Shown here piece after piece: positions 36,181 through 43,960 of a stretch of DNA of 64,000 bases. Numbering within the stretch: position 1 is the stretch's first letter; every line of letters begins with the position of its first letter. Position numbers and translations under genes: made by a program. The notes beneath the pieces were generated by a model. The model was not told the origin of the DNA. It did not search any database and worked only from the letters and a program-made list of their open reading frames with translations. Source of the stretch: a virus; the IMG/VR virus record IMGVR_UViG_3300025770_000008, positions 78,975 through 142,974 of that record. One strand, given 5' to 3'.

Positions 36181-37398
36181 ATGAGTACGTGGGCCGATTG
36201 GAGCGCGTCCAACAAGGATGCACAGCAGGCCGCTAAGGCCACCGTGAACAAGCGTCAAGGAACCCCGCCCATCTGGCGACTGCGTCAGGACTTGCGTTGG
36301 CGTCCGCAGGCTGACCCCGGGGCTGGTCAGCGGCACCCAAATGTAGCCGCCATCGAGTACGACCCCATCCGCATGCGCTTCGTCATGCAGGAGGATGGCC
36401 CCTGGACCCACCTGATGGGGAAGTGGGTGTGGGACGGCAAGCGTAACCGCTTCGTCATCTCCAACTCGTGGAACAACCAGAAGCCCGTCCCCTGTCTGCT
36501 CTGGTACGCCTGCGTCAGCGAGGGCGACGAGGAGGAGAAGCAGCGCTTCTTCGCGGACGACATGTACGCCCTGGAGGTCGAGCTTCTCGAAGACTTCCAC
36601 GTCGAGCAGGTCCCCATGAAGAAGCAGGGCCGGTTCTACGAGAACTGGCACCGCTGCGAGGGCGTAGACGAAGACGGCAAGAGCCTCTGCAAGCGCTGCG
36701 ACGATGAAGGCGAGACGGTCTTCGGCCGGAAGGTCTTCGTCCTCTTCTTCGACCGCTCGAAGAAGCAGTTCGAGGAGATGATCGAGACCAAGGGCGACGC
36801 CTGCGCTGGGTGCCAGGAAGGCACCATCAACGTCTACGGCTACGTCTGCTCCAACGAGGCGTGTGACCACGTCTTCGGGCACAAGAAGAACGGCCCGGAG
36901 TACACGGAGCACGAGGCGAAGGCGTGGGAGGAGAATGAGGTCAAGTGCCCCAAGTGCAAGGAAGAGGATTGGCCGACTCCGCTGTTCCGCTGCCTCCACC
37001 GGAAGGGGTACGGGAAGAACCGCAAGTGGGTGGCTGGCTGCGACGAGCCCATCTACGAGAACCCGTGGGCCTACACCTACCTCATCAAGACCACCAAGGC
37101 AGGGCGGTCGGACTCCTACGCCATCGAGGGGTTTGAGTTCATCGAGGACGGCGACCTGCCCGAGCTGACTGGCATCCCCGCGGCACTGCGGGAGCTGGAC
37201 ATGGAAGAGCTTCTGGGGCGCATCGACCTCAAGAGCCAGAAGTTCGCGCTCAACCTGGATTCCACCCCGTTCGACCTCGACGACGCACAGCAGGTGCTCG
37301 ACCGCTTCTTCGCGGCCGATGCTGACGTCGAAGACGCGGACTCCATCCCCATCGAAGACGGCGACATGCCCGACATCGACGACCCGACCCCCTACTGA
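36181..37398 (+). CDS. Acid-tailed zinc protein, candidate ssDNA-binding protein
   Basis: 405 residues from ATG at 36181 with AAGGAAGGAG upstream; an ATG at 36157 is less well placed. Several Cys pairs (CEG..CKRC, CAGC..CSNEAC, CPKC) form a probable set of zinc ribbons in the middle. The C-terminus is strongly acidic (DVEDADSIPIEDGDMPDIDD), as in gp32- and SSB-type proteins where the tail recruits partners. It sits between primase and polymerase, where phages often encode SSB. The role is inferred from tail and position; no OB-fold motif was identified. Confidence 0.55.
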   Translation: MSTWADWSASNKDAQQAAKATVNKRQGTPPIWRLRQDLRWRPQADPGAGQRHPNVAAIEYDPIRMRFVMQEDGPWTHLMGKWVWDGKRNRFVISNSWNNQKPVPCLLWYACVSEGDEEEKQRFFADDMYALEVELLEDFHVEQVPMKKQGRFYENWHRCEGVDEDGKSLCKRCDDEGETVFGRKVFVLFFDRSKKQFEEMIETKGDACAGCQEGTINVYGYVCSNEACDHVFGHKKNGPEYTEHEAKAWEENEVKCPKCKEEDWPTPLFRCLHRKGYGKNRKWVAGCDEPIYENPWAYTYLIKTTKAGRSDSYAIEGFEFIEDGDLPELTGIPAALRELDMEELLGRIDLKSQKFALNLDSTPFDLDDAQQVLDRFFAADADVEDADSIPIEDGDMPDIDDPTPY

Positions 37399-37410
37399 CC
37401 GGAGTACCCC

Positions 37411-40209
37411 TTGGGTAAGTTCGCCGTCCTTCCTCCTACCATGCTCATCAAGACGCGGCAGGAGGCCGAAGTCGCCCTCGCCCAGCTGCGCATTGGGAAG
37501 GGCGGCAAGCGCTCTCGCGTAGTCGCGATTGACACTGAGACCACCGGCTTGAGCCGGCAACGCGACTACGCGCTCATCATGAGCCTTTCTACCGGGCCGA
37601 ACCGCTACGCGATATGGCCCGAGGCGTTCTCCTACTTCACGGAGTACCTAGAAGACCCTGAGCTACAGCTGCTCATGTGGAACGCCAACTTCGACACCTG
37701 GATGCTGCGGAACGCCGGCATCGACATCTACCGCAACTGCGACCGCACGACCTACCGCGTCTTCGACGCCATGATTATGCACGCGCTGGATTACGACGAC
37801 CGGCCGCACACACTGAAGTACGCAGCCAAGGAGATGCTCGGCATCGTTATGGTGGACTTCAAGGCCACCTTCGGCGCGCAGATGCGCACCCGGAAGCTGC
37901 ACGAGATATTCCTGGACCCCGCCAATGAGCCTGTCGTGGCGAACTACGCGGGGCTCGACGCCTACTCAACCTTCGCCCTGGCAGTCGCGCTCCAGAAGAA
38001 ACTATTAGCGACTAATACTGGTGTCGAGGAGTACCCCACCCTGTGGGACTACTTCCGGCACACCGAGGTCCCCTTCACCCGGGTCCTCTTCGAGTGCGAG
38101 AGCAACGGCATCGGGCTGGACAAGCACCGGCTCATCGCAATCGCGCCTGAACTCGACCGCAAGATGATTGCCCTCATGCGGTGGTTCGTGAAGAAGACCA
38201 AGAAGGTGGGCATCAACCTCAACTCAAACCCGCAGATGATTGAGCTGTTCTTTGGGGACCTGGGGTACAACCCCCCCTCGTACACCGAGAAAGGTGCCCC
38301 ACAGCTCCCGCAGAAGTGGTTGTCGCGCATCGCTTCTGATGGTTGTGTCTACGCGGACAAGTTGCTCGCCTACCGCGACCTGAAGAAGAAGCAAGCCACC
38401 TACGTGCGTGGGCTGCTCAAGTTGGAGCACCGCGGGCGCATCCACACCACGTACAAGCAAGCTGGTGCTCGTACCGGCCGCCTATCGAGCGCGGATCCGA
38501 ATTTACAAAATCAACCTGGGTACATCCGCTTCGCCTACATCGCGGGCGAAGAAAAAGTACTAATTGCTAGGGATTACTGCTTCGCAACCGGCACCCTGGT
38601 TGACACCCCGCTCGGCCCTCGGCCGATTGAATCTTTGCAGGTGGGGGACCCTGTCTTCTCCTACGACCCTGACAGGCGGGTTCCTGTAGTAGGTACCGTA
38701 GATGAGCACCACGCTGTCGGCGTTGAGCCCGTCGTTGAGATTGAGCTGGACAACGGAGAGCGGATTGTCTGCACGGGCGAGCACAAGTTCATGGTTTGTC
38801 CTGAGAAGTACGTGGCAGACCCCATTGGCGTAGAGGCGCAGGACCTAATCCCTGGAATGCGCCTGCTTCCTCTGCGGAGGGCGTACGGGGGGACGAACCG
38901 AAATTACGAGCATCTCTACGCCCATCAAGCGGTCGTTTATTCCAAGACGCACACAGAGGTAGCGGCCTGGGCGATGGGCGCCCGCCCTGAGGGCTACCAC
39001 ACGCACCACAAGGACGGAGACAGCCTAAACAACCACCCCGATAACCTGGAGTACCTGGACGCCCGCCTGCACCTCTCCGAGCACGCGAAGGAGTCTTGTA
39101 CGCGTCAATGGCGGGACCCTGAGACGCGTGCAGCCATGCAGTCGGGTATCCGTCAGAGCATCGCCGACCGTGGGGGCTACAACGGGAAAAACAATCCCCG
39201 TCATGGCGACCGTAGGGGGCGGGTGTACACCGCCTGCCTGTTCTGTGACCAACCGATAGAGACATTCGCTTCTACGAAGAAGAAGTACTGCTCCCGTACC
39301 TGTTACTTCGACCACAAAAGACAGGGAGGAAACCACAAGGTCGTAGCTGTCCGGCAGCTGCAAGTAAACCAGCAGGTGTGGAGCATCGGAGTAGCGCCGC
39401 ACAGAAACTACGCGCTGGCTGCAGGGGTCTTCGTAAAGAACAGCCAACTGGAGATGCGCATCGTCGCGCACTTCAGCCAGGAGCCCAATCTCATCCAGGC
39501 TATCCGTAGTGGGCAGGATGTCCACTGCTCCTGCGCCGCGCTCATGTTCAAGCTGCCTTACGACGAAATCATGGCAGCTCGGGCACGGGACGACGAGATC
39601 GACGAACTGAAAAAGGCCGGGCACCCGTACGAGCCGCTGAGTCCCCGAGAGATAGAGTGCCTCACGGCCCGGAAGGCGGCCAAGGCCATCAACTTCGGCC
39701 TGATTTACGGCATGGGTCCGCAGAAGCTCAGCCGAGAGCTGCGGGTCAAGGTGGAGGTCGCCAAGGACTACATCCGCACGTACTTCCAGCAGATGCCCGG
39801 GGTGCAGGACCACCTTCGTCGGGTCATTGGTTTAGCCGAAGAGTCCGGGGTAGTCACCACCATTCTCGGTCGGCGGCGGCAAATCCCGGGCATCTGGTCC
39901 CACCTACGCGGGGATATCGCCCAGGCGGAACGCCGCGCCAAGAACACTCCCATCCAGGGGACCGCGGCGGACGTCACCAAGATGGCCATGATTAAGACCT
40001 ACGAGGATGACTGGCTCTACGAGATGGGCTACCGCATGCTCCTACAGGTCCACGATGAAATCGTCGGGGAGGCCCCAATCTCCGCGGCTCGTAATCCCCG
40101 TTTTGTTGGACGCCTCCAGCACCATATGGAACACTCGTTGCCATATGACCTGCTGGTCCCCCTAGACACCACCGGAAAAGACGCGGCCGACTGGGCTGGG
40201 TGCAAGTAA
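37411..40209 (+). CDS. Family A DNA polymerase, intein-containing precursor
   Basis: 932-aa precursor, about 644 aa after splicing. Start TTG at 37411 with CGGAG upstream; ATG at 37441 is an alternative. The 3-5 exonuclease shows VVAIDTETTGL, NANFDTWML and YAGLDAYSTF. Polymerase: TGRLSSADPNLQNQP; motif A RDYSQLEMRI, split by the intein after DY; motif B RKAAKAINFGLIYGMG; motif C LQVHDEIVGE. The Tyr of motif B is present. There is no 5-3 exonuclease domain, as usual for replicative phage polymerases. The DNA encoding LLATNTG contains palindrome copy 7. Confidence 0.95.
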   Translation: MGKFAVLPPTMLIKTRQEAEVALAQLRIGKGGKRSRVVAIDTETTGLSRQRDYALIMSLSTGPNRYAIWPEAFSYFTEYLEDPELQLLMWNANFDTWMLRNAGIDIYRNCDRTTYRVFDAMIMHALDYDDRPHTLKYAAKEMLGIVMVDFKATFGAQMRTRKLHEIFLDPANEPVVANYAGLDAYSTFALAVALQKKLLATNTGVEEYPTLWDYFRHTEVPFTRVLFECESNGIGLDKHRLIAIAPELDRKMIALMRWFVKKTKKVGINLNSNPQMIELFFGDLGYNPPSYTEKGAPQLPQKWLSRIASDGCVYADKLLAYRDLKKKQATYVRGLLKLEHRGRIHTTYKQAGARTGRLSSADPNLQNQPGYIRFAYIAGEEKVLIARDYCFATGTLVDTPLGPRPIESLQVGDPVFSYDPDRRVPVVGTVDEHHAVGVEPVVEIELDNGERIVCTGEHKFMVCPEKYVADPIGVEAQDLIPGMRLLPLRRAYGGTNRNYEHLYAHQAVVYSKTHTEVAAWAMGARPEGYHTHHKDGDSLNNHPDNLEYLDARLHLSEHAKESCTRQWRDPETRAAMQSGIRQSIADRGGYNGKNNPRHGDRRGRVYTACLFCDQPIETFASTKKKYCSRTCYFDHKRQGGNHKVVAVRQLQVNQQVWSIGVAPHRNYALAAGVFVKNSQLEMRIVAHFSQEPNLIQAIRSGQDVHCSCAALMFKLPYDEIMAARARDDEIDELKKAGHPYEPLSPREIECLTARKAAKAINFGLIYGMGPQKLSRELRVKVEVAKDYIRTYFQQMPGVQDHLRRVIGLAEESGVVTTILGRRRQIPGIWSHLRGDIAQAERRAKNTPIQGTAADVTKMAMIKTYEDDWLYEMGYRMLLQVHDEIVGEAPISAARNPRFVGRLQHHMEHSLPYDLLVPLDTTGKDAADWAGCK
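38003..38017 (-). repeat. Dispersed palindrome copy 7 (TATTAGCGACTAATA)
   Basis: Inside the DNA polymerase gene, after the exonuclease motif YAGLDAY and before the polymerase core. Confidence 0.9.
38578..39441 (+). other. Intein in DNA polymerase (Hint plus HNH domains)
   Basis: 288 residues between RDY and SQLEMRI, inside catalytic motif A. It starts CFATGTLVDTPLGPRPIESL with Cys1 and has TGEHKFMV as block B. The insert carries an HNH-type endonuclease (HHKDGDSLNNHPDNLEYL) and a treble-clef cysteine group (CLFCDQPI, YCSRTCYF), unlike the LAGLIDADG type of the other two inteins. It ends with ALAAGVFVKN, terminal Asn, then +1 Ser. Confidence 0.94.
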
Positions 40210-40219
40210 GGAGCCGCCC

Positions 40220-40525
40220 ATGATGGGACGAGTTTGTGACATCTGCCATGGGGCTAGGAGCGTCCCGACAAATCCCGTCTGCCCTGCGTGCAATGGCACG
40301 GGGACCTCCGAGGCTAGGGGACAGATATCCCCGCTCCACACGATAGGACCGGGGGTTGGACGGATAGGCACAGTCTGCCCGACTTGCGGGTACGTCTCTG
40401 AGGTTGGCAGCGCCCACGTCTGTCTTCCGCTTGTCCTCGACATGATGAGGGCTGACCCCGCCTTCATGCGCGAACTCGCGATGATGGTCGACCAAGTCCG
40501 CAACGAGGAGCACATCGATGAGTGA
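40220..40525 (+). CDS. Small zinc-ribbon protein
   Basis: 101 residues (MMGRVCDICHGARSVPTNPV at the start). CDIC, CPACNGTGT and CPTCGYV form two or more CxxC knuckles; CxxCxGxG resembles DnaJ-type cysteine repeats. The C-terminal helix (FMRELAMMVDQVRNEEHIDE) is acidic. It lies 10 nt after the polymerase gene and overlaps the next gene by 8 nt. Function unknown. Confidence 0.65.
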   Translation: MMGRVCDICHGARSVPTNPVCPACNGTGTSEARGQISPLHTIGPGVGRIGTVCPTCGYVSEVGSAHVCLPLVLDMMRADPAFMRELAMMVDQVRNEEHIDE

Positions 40526-40760
40526 CTTGCCCGACCCGCCATACTCGATGGGCTGTCGAGTGGTGCCTACCACCTGCAGCCTTTGCGAGCGGGAGGTTAC
40601 CCCTGGAAAAGAGGAGCTTCACCGGAGCCTCTGTGAGCTGACCGCGTCCCTGCTAACCGGCATGCTCAACCGCCCCAGCTACGCCCGGCAGATTTTCCCT
40701 GTAACGGAACTCCCGCCGGAAGAGCTTGTGGACCTGGAGGGGGTACATGAGGACGTCTGA
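40518..40760 (+). CDS. Small unknown protein with cysteine pair
   Basis: 80 residues, MSDLPDPPYSMGCRVVPTTC at the start. The cysteine/histidine pattern CSLCEREV...LHRSLCEL could bind one zinc (C, C, H, C). The rest is helical, with the acidic end VDLEGVHEDV. It overlaps both neighbours, so it is read as part of a coupled cassette. No family recognised. Confidence 0.6.
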   Translation: MSDLPDPPYSMGCRVVPTTCSLCEREVTPGKEELHRSLCELTASLLTGMLNRPSYARQIFPVTELPPEELVDLEGVHEDV

Positions 40761-41331
40761 CTACCCGAAGGAGCCCTTTACCGCGCCGCCGGCACTCACC
40801 CTGCTCGACTACAAGGGGCGGAAGGTGGGTGTGCTCGCGGAGCTTGCGCTAAACCAGCGCTACCCCGACCCCATCTGGGGCCTGGGTACGGGGGGATTCA
40901 TGCAACACCCCGCCCACACGAAGCCCGACACAGAGCTGCGTATCCAGCGGCTCATGATCTCTGAGAGATGGGTTCGTGGGCTCAAAGCCGACATCAAGTG
41001 GTTCCGCGAAATCGGAGAGAAGGCAGAAGCGGCGGAGATGGAGTCGGACGGCTGGGCTGGTGGGGCGCCCTTCAGCATCGGCCCAACGGATGCAGCGCAC
41101 CCCACTGAGCTGGAGGGCTTGCTGCTCCTTCCGACGAGCTTCAACTACACGGTGACCACCAACGGCGACATGCGCATCATCGAAGACGTCAAATTCCTCG
41201 GGCTCAGACTCCCCGAGGCAATCCGCATGTCCACAGGCAACCCCCGTATGGCTCACGCCGTGAAGAGATTTACTGACGCCCTACTTCCGCGTAGGCCGTC
41301 CCTGGACGAGACGATGCACGAGGATATCTAG
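40747..41331 (+). CDS. Unknown protein
   Basis: 194 residues from ATG at 40747, placed after GGAGGGGGTAC; the in-frame upstream ATG at 40726 is less likely. Mixed helical and loop content (TELRIQRLMISERWVRGLKA, NYTVTTNGDMRIIEDVKFL). It overlaps the preceding gene by 14 nt and ends 1 nt before the next. No motif recognised. Confidence 0.65.
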   Translation: MRTSDYPKEPFTAPPALTLLDYKGRKVGVLAELALNQRYPDPIWGLGTGGFMQHPAHTKPDTELRIQRLMISERWVRGLKADIKWFREIGEKAEAAEMESDGWAGGAPFSIGPTDAAHPTELEGLLLLPTSFNYTVTTNGDMRIIEDVKFLGLRLPEAIRMSTGNPRMAHAVKRFTDALLPRRPSLDETMHEDI

Positions 41332-41332
41332 T

Positions 41333-41593
41333 GTGACCGAGAACAACCTGCGGATTCTGGAGATTGGCGGACGGCACATTCCTGTCACCACCACACGGGG
41401 CCGCGCACCCGGGAAGGAGCATTCGATGACTATGGAAAAGTACGGGGTCGACACCGAGAAGGCGGAAGAGCTGGTCCGGCGGAAGCTGGCGAAGGACACG
41501 TCTGAGGGCCTGGAGAAGGTCGCGAGCGGTGAGGCCGACAAGCTCATCGACGATGACAAGAAGAAGGACGACGAGGATGGAGACGGCAGCTGA
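41333..41593 (+). CDS. Small acidic-tailed unknown protein
   Basis: 86 residues from GTG at 41333. The N-terminal 25 residues are beta-like (NNLRILEIGGRHIPVTTTRG), then a charged helix, then an Asp/Lys-rich tail (DDDKKKDDEDGDGS). It overlaps the next gene by 17 nt. An internal ATG at 41428 could also start a shorter product. Function unknown. Confidence 0.55.
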   Translation: MTENNLRILEIGGRHIPVTTTRGRAPGKEHSMTMEKYGVDTEKAEELVRRKLAKDTSEGLEKVASGEADKLIDDDKKKDDEDGDGS

Positions 41594-41972
41594 GCGGAAA
41601 ACCCGTGGGTGCACCCCTTGCACCGTCTGCGAGACGATGGACTGCATCTGGTTGGGTGGTTGGGGTGCGCCGAACGACCGTCCTGACCTGAGCGGTATCC
41701 GCCTCGACAAGATGGAGTACAGCGAGAAGTTCAACGGGTCGATTGTGACGGTCACCCCGACCACGGAAGACGGGGCGCGGTCCAAGCAGGGGCATTACCT
41801 CATCGGGCGGTTACTCCAGGAGGAGGGAGTCGAAGCAGTCATAGAGGTCCAGGCGGACGGTCGGCAGGTCCTCATTGGGCATGACGCCATCAAGCGTAGG
41901 GCGGACATGGTGTTGAAGCGGCGTGAGCGACGGAAGCGGCGACGGGTCCGCACCAAAATCATAAGGGGTTAA
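41577..41972 (+). CDS. Small basic unknown protein with cysteine cluster
   Basis: 131 residues from ATG at 41577 with GAGG just upstream. CTPCTVCETMDCIW near residues 13-26 is a four-cysteine cluster. Beta-rich middle (EKFNGSIVTVTPTTEDGA, EAVIEVQADGRQVLIG). The C-terminus is very basic (LKRRERRKRRRVRTK), suggesting nucleic-acid contact. It lies immediately upstream of the RecA-like gene, so an accessory role in recombination is conceivable. Confidence 0.6.
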   Translation: METAAERKTRGCTPCTVCETMDCIWLGGWGAPNDRPDLSGIRLDKMEYSEKFNGSIVTVTPTTEDGARSKQGHYLIGRLLQEEGVEAVIEVQADGRQVLIGHDAIKRRADMVLKRRERRKRRRVRTKIIRG

Positions 41973-41974
41973 GT

Positions 41975-43168
41975 GTGGCGAAGGGTAGAAGCAAGTTCGA
42001 CAAGCTCCGAGCGAAGATCGAGAAAGACATGAAGGGGGCCGTCCGCATCCAGGATGTAGAGGACGTCACTGCTCCTTTCCACCTTCGTCGGCCCAGCGGT
42101 GTCCTCAACCTGGACATCGGGACAGACGGCGGGATGCCTGGGGGTTCCATCGTCCAGCTCCATGGCAGGGACGGAGTCAGCAAGACCGGGCTCAGCTTCC
42201 ATTATTGCGCCGAGAACCAGCGCGTCTACGGTGCGGAGTCCGCCATCTTCGTTGCGTCGTTCGGGTACAAGCCGGACCTGAACTACATGCGCATGTGCGG
42301 GATGCGGCTGGCTCTCAGTGACCAGGAGGTCCTTGAGGCCGGGTACACCCTGGAGGACGTGCCTGCTGCGGTCCGTGGGGAGACTATCGGGGAGGTGTTC
42401 TTCCTCGACCTGGGCTTGGTCAACATCGCCGCGGAAGCTCCTGCAGAGACAATCTTCGCCGCAGCGGCGTCGTTGGTGGAGTCGGGGATGTTCCAGCTGG
42501 GTGTCGTTGACGAGTTCGGCTCCGGTGAAACGAAGGACGTCGTCGTGAAGGGCCTGGAGGAGACCGTGAAGGTCGCCGCTTGGGCCAGCCTCGTCACCCG
42601 CTTCTGCCAGCGGATGTACACCATTCTCCGGATACCGCTGGAAGACGGTAGTCCGAACGCCACCACGCTCTTTGTCCTCAACCCCGCTCGCGCTGCAGGC
42701 GTTGGCGGTAGCGGTGGCAGGGTGAAGCCCGGGTATGTGCCCCCGGACAACATGACCTCCGGCTTCGCACTGAAGCACGCCAAGGCTGTCGACATCCTCC
42801 TCAAGAGCGGTGCCCAGGTAAAGCAGGGCAAGAACCGCGTCGGCAAGCAGGTGCACTGGCGCATCATCAAGGGGAAGCACGGGCTCCATGAGGGGCTCAG
42901 TGGTACCTACGTGTGGCTGGACGGCGAGGGCATCGACATGGTGACCGAGCTGGCCAATGCCGCCAAGACGTTCGACACCATCCATCGGGCCGGACGGTGG
43001 TGGCGCATCTTGGATTACGAGGACAAGATCGAGGGCGGCTTGGAGGGCGTGATTGACCTACTACGAGAAGAGCCCGAGCTGTATCAGGAGCTGTACGAGA
43101 AGACCATCGCAGAGGCCCAGGACTCGCTCATCCTGGACGACGACGACTCAATCCACGAAGACAAGTAG
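41975..43168 (+). CDS. RecA/UvsX-like recombinase with altered Walker A
   Basis: 397 residues. The core begins SGVLNLDIGTDGGMPGGSIV, as in RecA (LD..LG.GG.P.G...E). Walker A is GRDGVSKT (64-71), where Ser replaces the last Gly before Lys. FQLGVVDEF fits Walker B. TLFVLNPARAAGVGGSGGRV matches the loop L2 region, and KHAKAVDILLKSG the following helix. Strand exchange for replication and repair is the expected role. Start is GTG (41975 or 41973) right after the previous stop. The C-terminus is acidic (ILDDDDSIHEDK), as in RecA. Confidence 0.8.
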   Translation: MAKGRSKFDKLRAKIEKDMKGAVRIQDVEDVTAPFHLRRPSGVLNLDIGTDGGMPGGSIVQLHGRDGVSKTGLSFHYCAENQRVYGAESAIFVASFGYKPDLNYMRMCGMRLALSDQEVLEAGYTLEDVPAAVRGETIGEVFFLDLGLVNIAAEAPAETIFAAAASLVESGMFQLGVVDEFGSGETKDVVVKGLEETVKVAAWASLVTRFCQRMYTILRIPLEDGSPNATTLFVLNPARAAGVGGSGGRVKPGYVPPDNMTSGFALKHAKAVDILLKSGAQVKQGKNRVGKQVHWRIIKGKHGLHEGLSGTYVWLDGEGIDMVTELANAAKTFDTIHRAGRWWRILDYEDKIEGGLEGVIDLLREEPELYQELYEKTIAEAQDSLILDDDDSIHEDK

Positions 43169-43186
43169 CCGACAGAGGGGGGCGCG

Positions 43187-43960
43187 GTGAAGGTGCTCAT
43201 TCGTACCACCAAGGGTACAACGAAGCAGGTAACGGGCAGGCCCTTGGTACGCGGATTGGCGTTCCATCCTTCCCTCTCAAACACGCCGACCAACGGCAAC
43301 CTGCACAACATCACACACTTGGAGAGCGGGCTATCCGTGCTCCACCAAGTTCCGCATGACGCGATACCCCGGATAGCTGAGATGCTCGCGGTGGTGAGCT
43401 GGGATACCAGCTCTTCCATCATCTTCGACTCGGCCGAGCACACCAACACCCTGGAAGACTGCCTGGAGTTCCTCGTGGCATACAAACATCGATTCAGCCA
43501 ACGCTGTGAGGCGGATGTAGCCAAGGACCTGGGTGGCAAGGTCCAGCCTGCGAGCGGGTCGCTCCCCGGCTATAAGCGGGACATCCTCACCGCGGACATC
43601 CTGGCCGAGCACAAGACCTCCGAGCCGGGGTCGCAGTCGGCCGACTACCGGGATGTCGACCTGAGGGACCTTGAGTTCCATAGACGTCAGGCGCTCAGCA
43701 TCGGCAAGGTGCCCGCCTACATCTTCGCCTTCGAGGGTCAGGACAGCATCGTGTTCCTCCCCGCGGATGAACTCGACGACGATTTGGCGGGCATGAACTT
43801 CCACGAGGTCGACGTTTCCTCGCAGGTGGTTTGGCGGCTGCACAGGGCGACCGGCCTGAAGCTGAACGAGACCACTTGGCTCAAGCTGATTCTCGCCAAG
43901 CGGGTCTGGCTGGGTGTGCCCTACCTGGACTTTCTGGAACTGGCGAAAGGCAACTTCTGA
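43187..43960 (+). CDS. Possible PD-(D/E)XK-type nuclease
   Basis: 257 residues from GTG at 43187. The segment KRDILTADILAEHKTSEPGS has D-x(n)-E-x-K spacing with ADILAEHK as a plausible catalytic strand, followed by a basic helix (DLEFHRRQALSIGKVPAYIF) that may be the QxxxY-like helix with FHRRQ. The N-terminal 110 residues are unassigned. The position, between RecA and the macro-nuclease fusion, fits a recombination or DNA-processing nuclease. Evidence is motif-level only; it could be unrelated. The TGA stop overlaps the next ATG (TGATG). Confidence 0.4.
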   Translation: MKVLIRTTKGTTKQVTGRPLVRGLAFHPSLSNTPTNGNLHNITHLESGLSVLHQVPHDAIPRIAEMLAVVSWDTSSSIIFDSAEHTNTLEDCLEFLVAYKHRFSQRCEADVAKDLGGKVQPASGSLPGYKRDILTADILAEHKTSEPGSQSADYRDVDLRDLEFHRRQALSIGKVPAYIFAFEGQDSIVFLPADELDDDLAGMNFHEVDVSSQVVWRLHRATGLKLNETTWLKLILAKRVWLGVPYLDFLELAKGNF

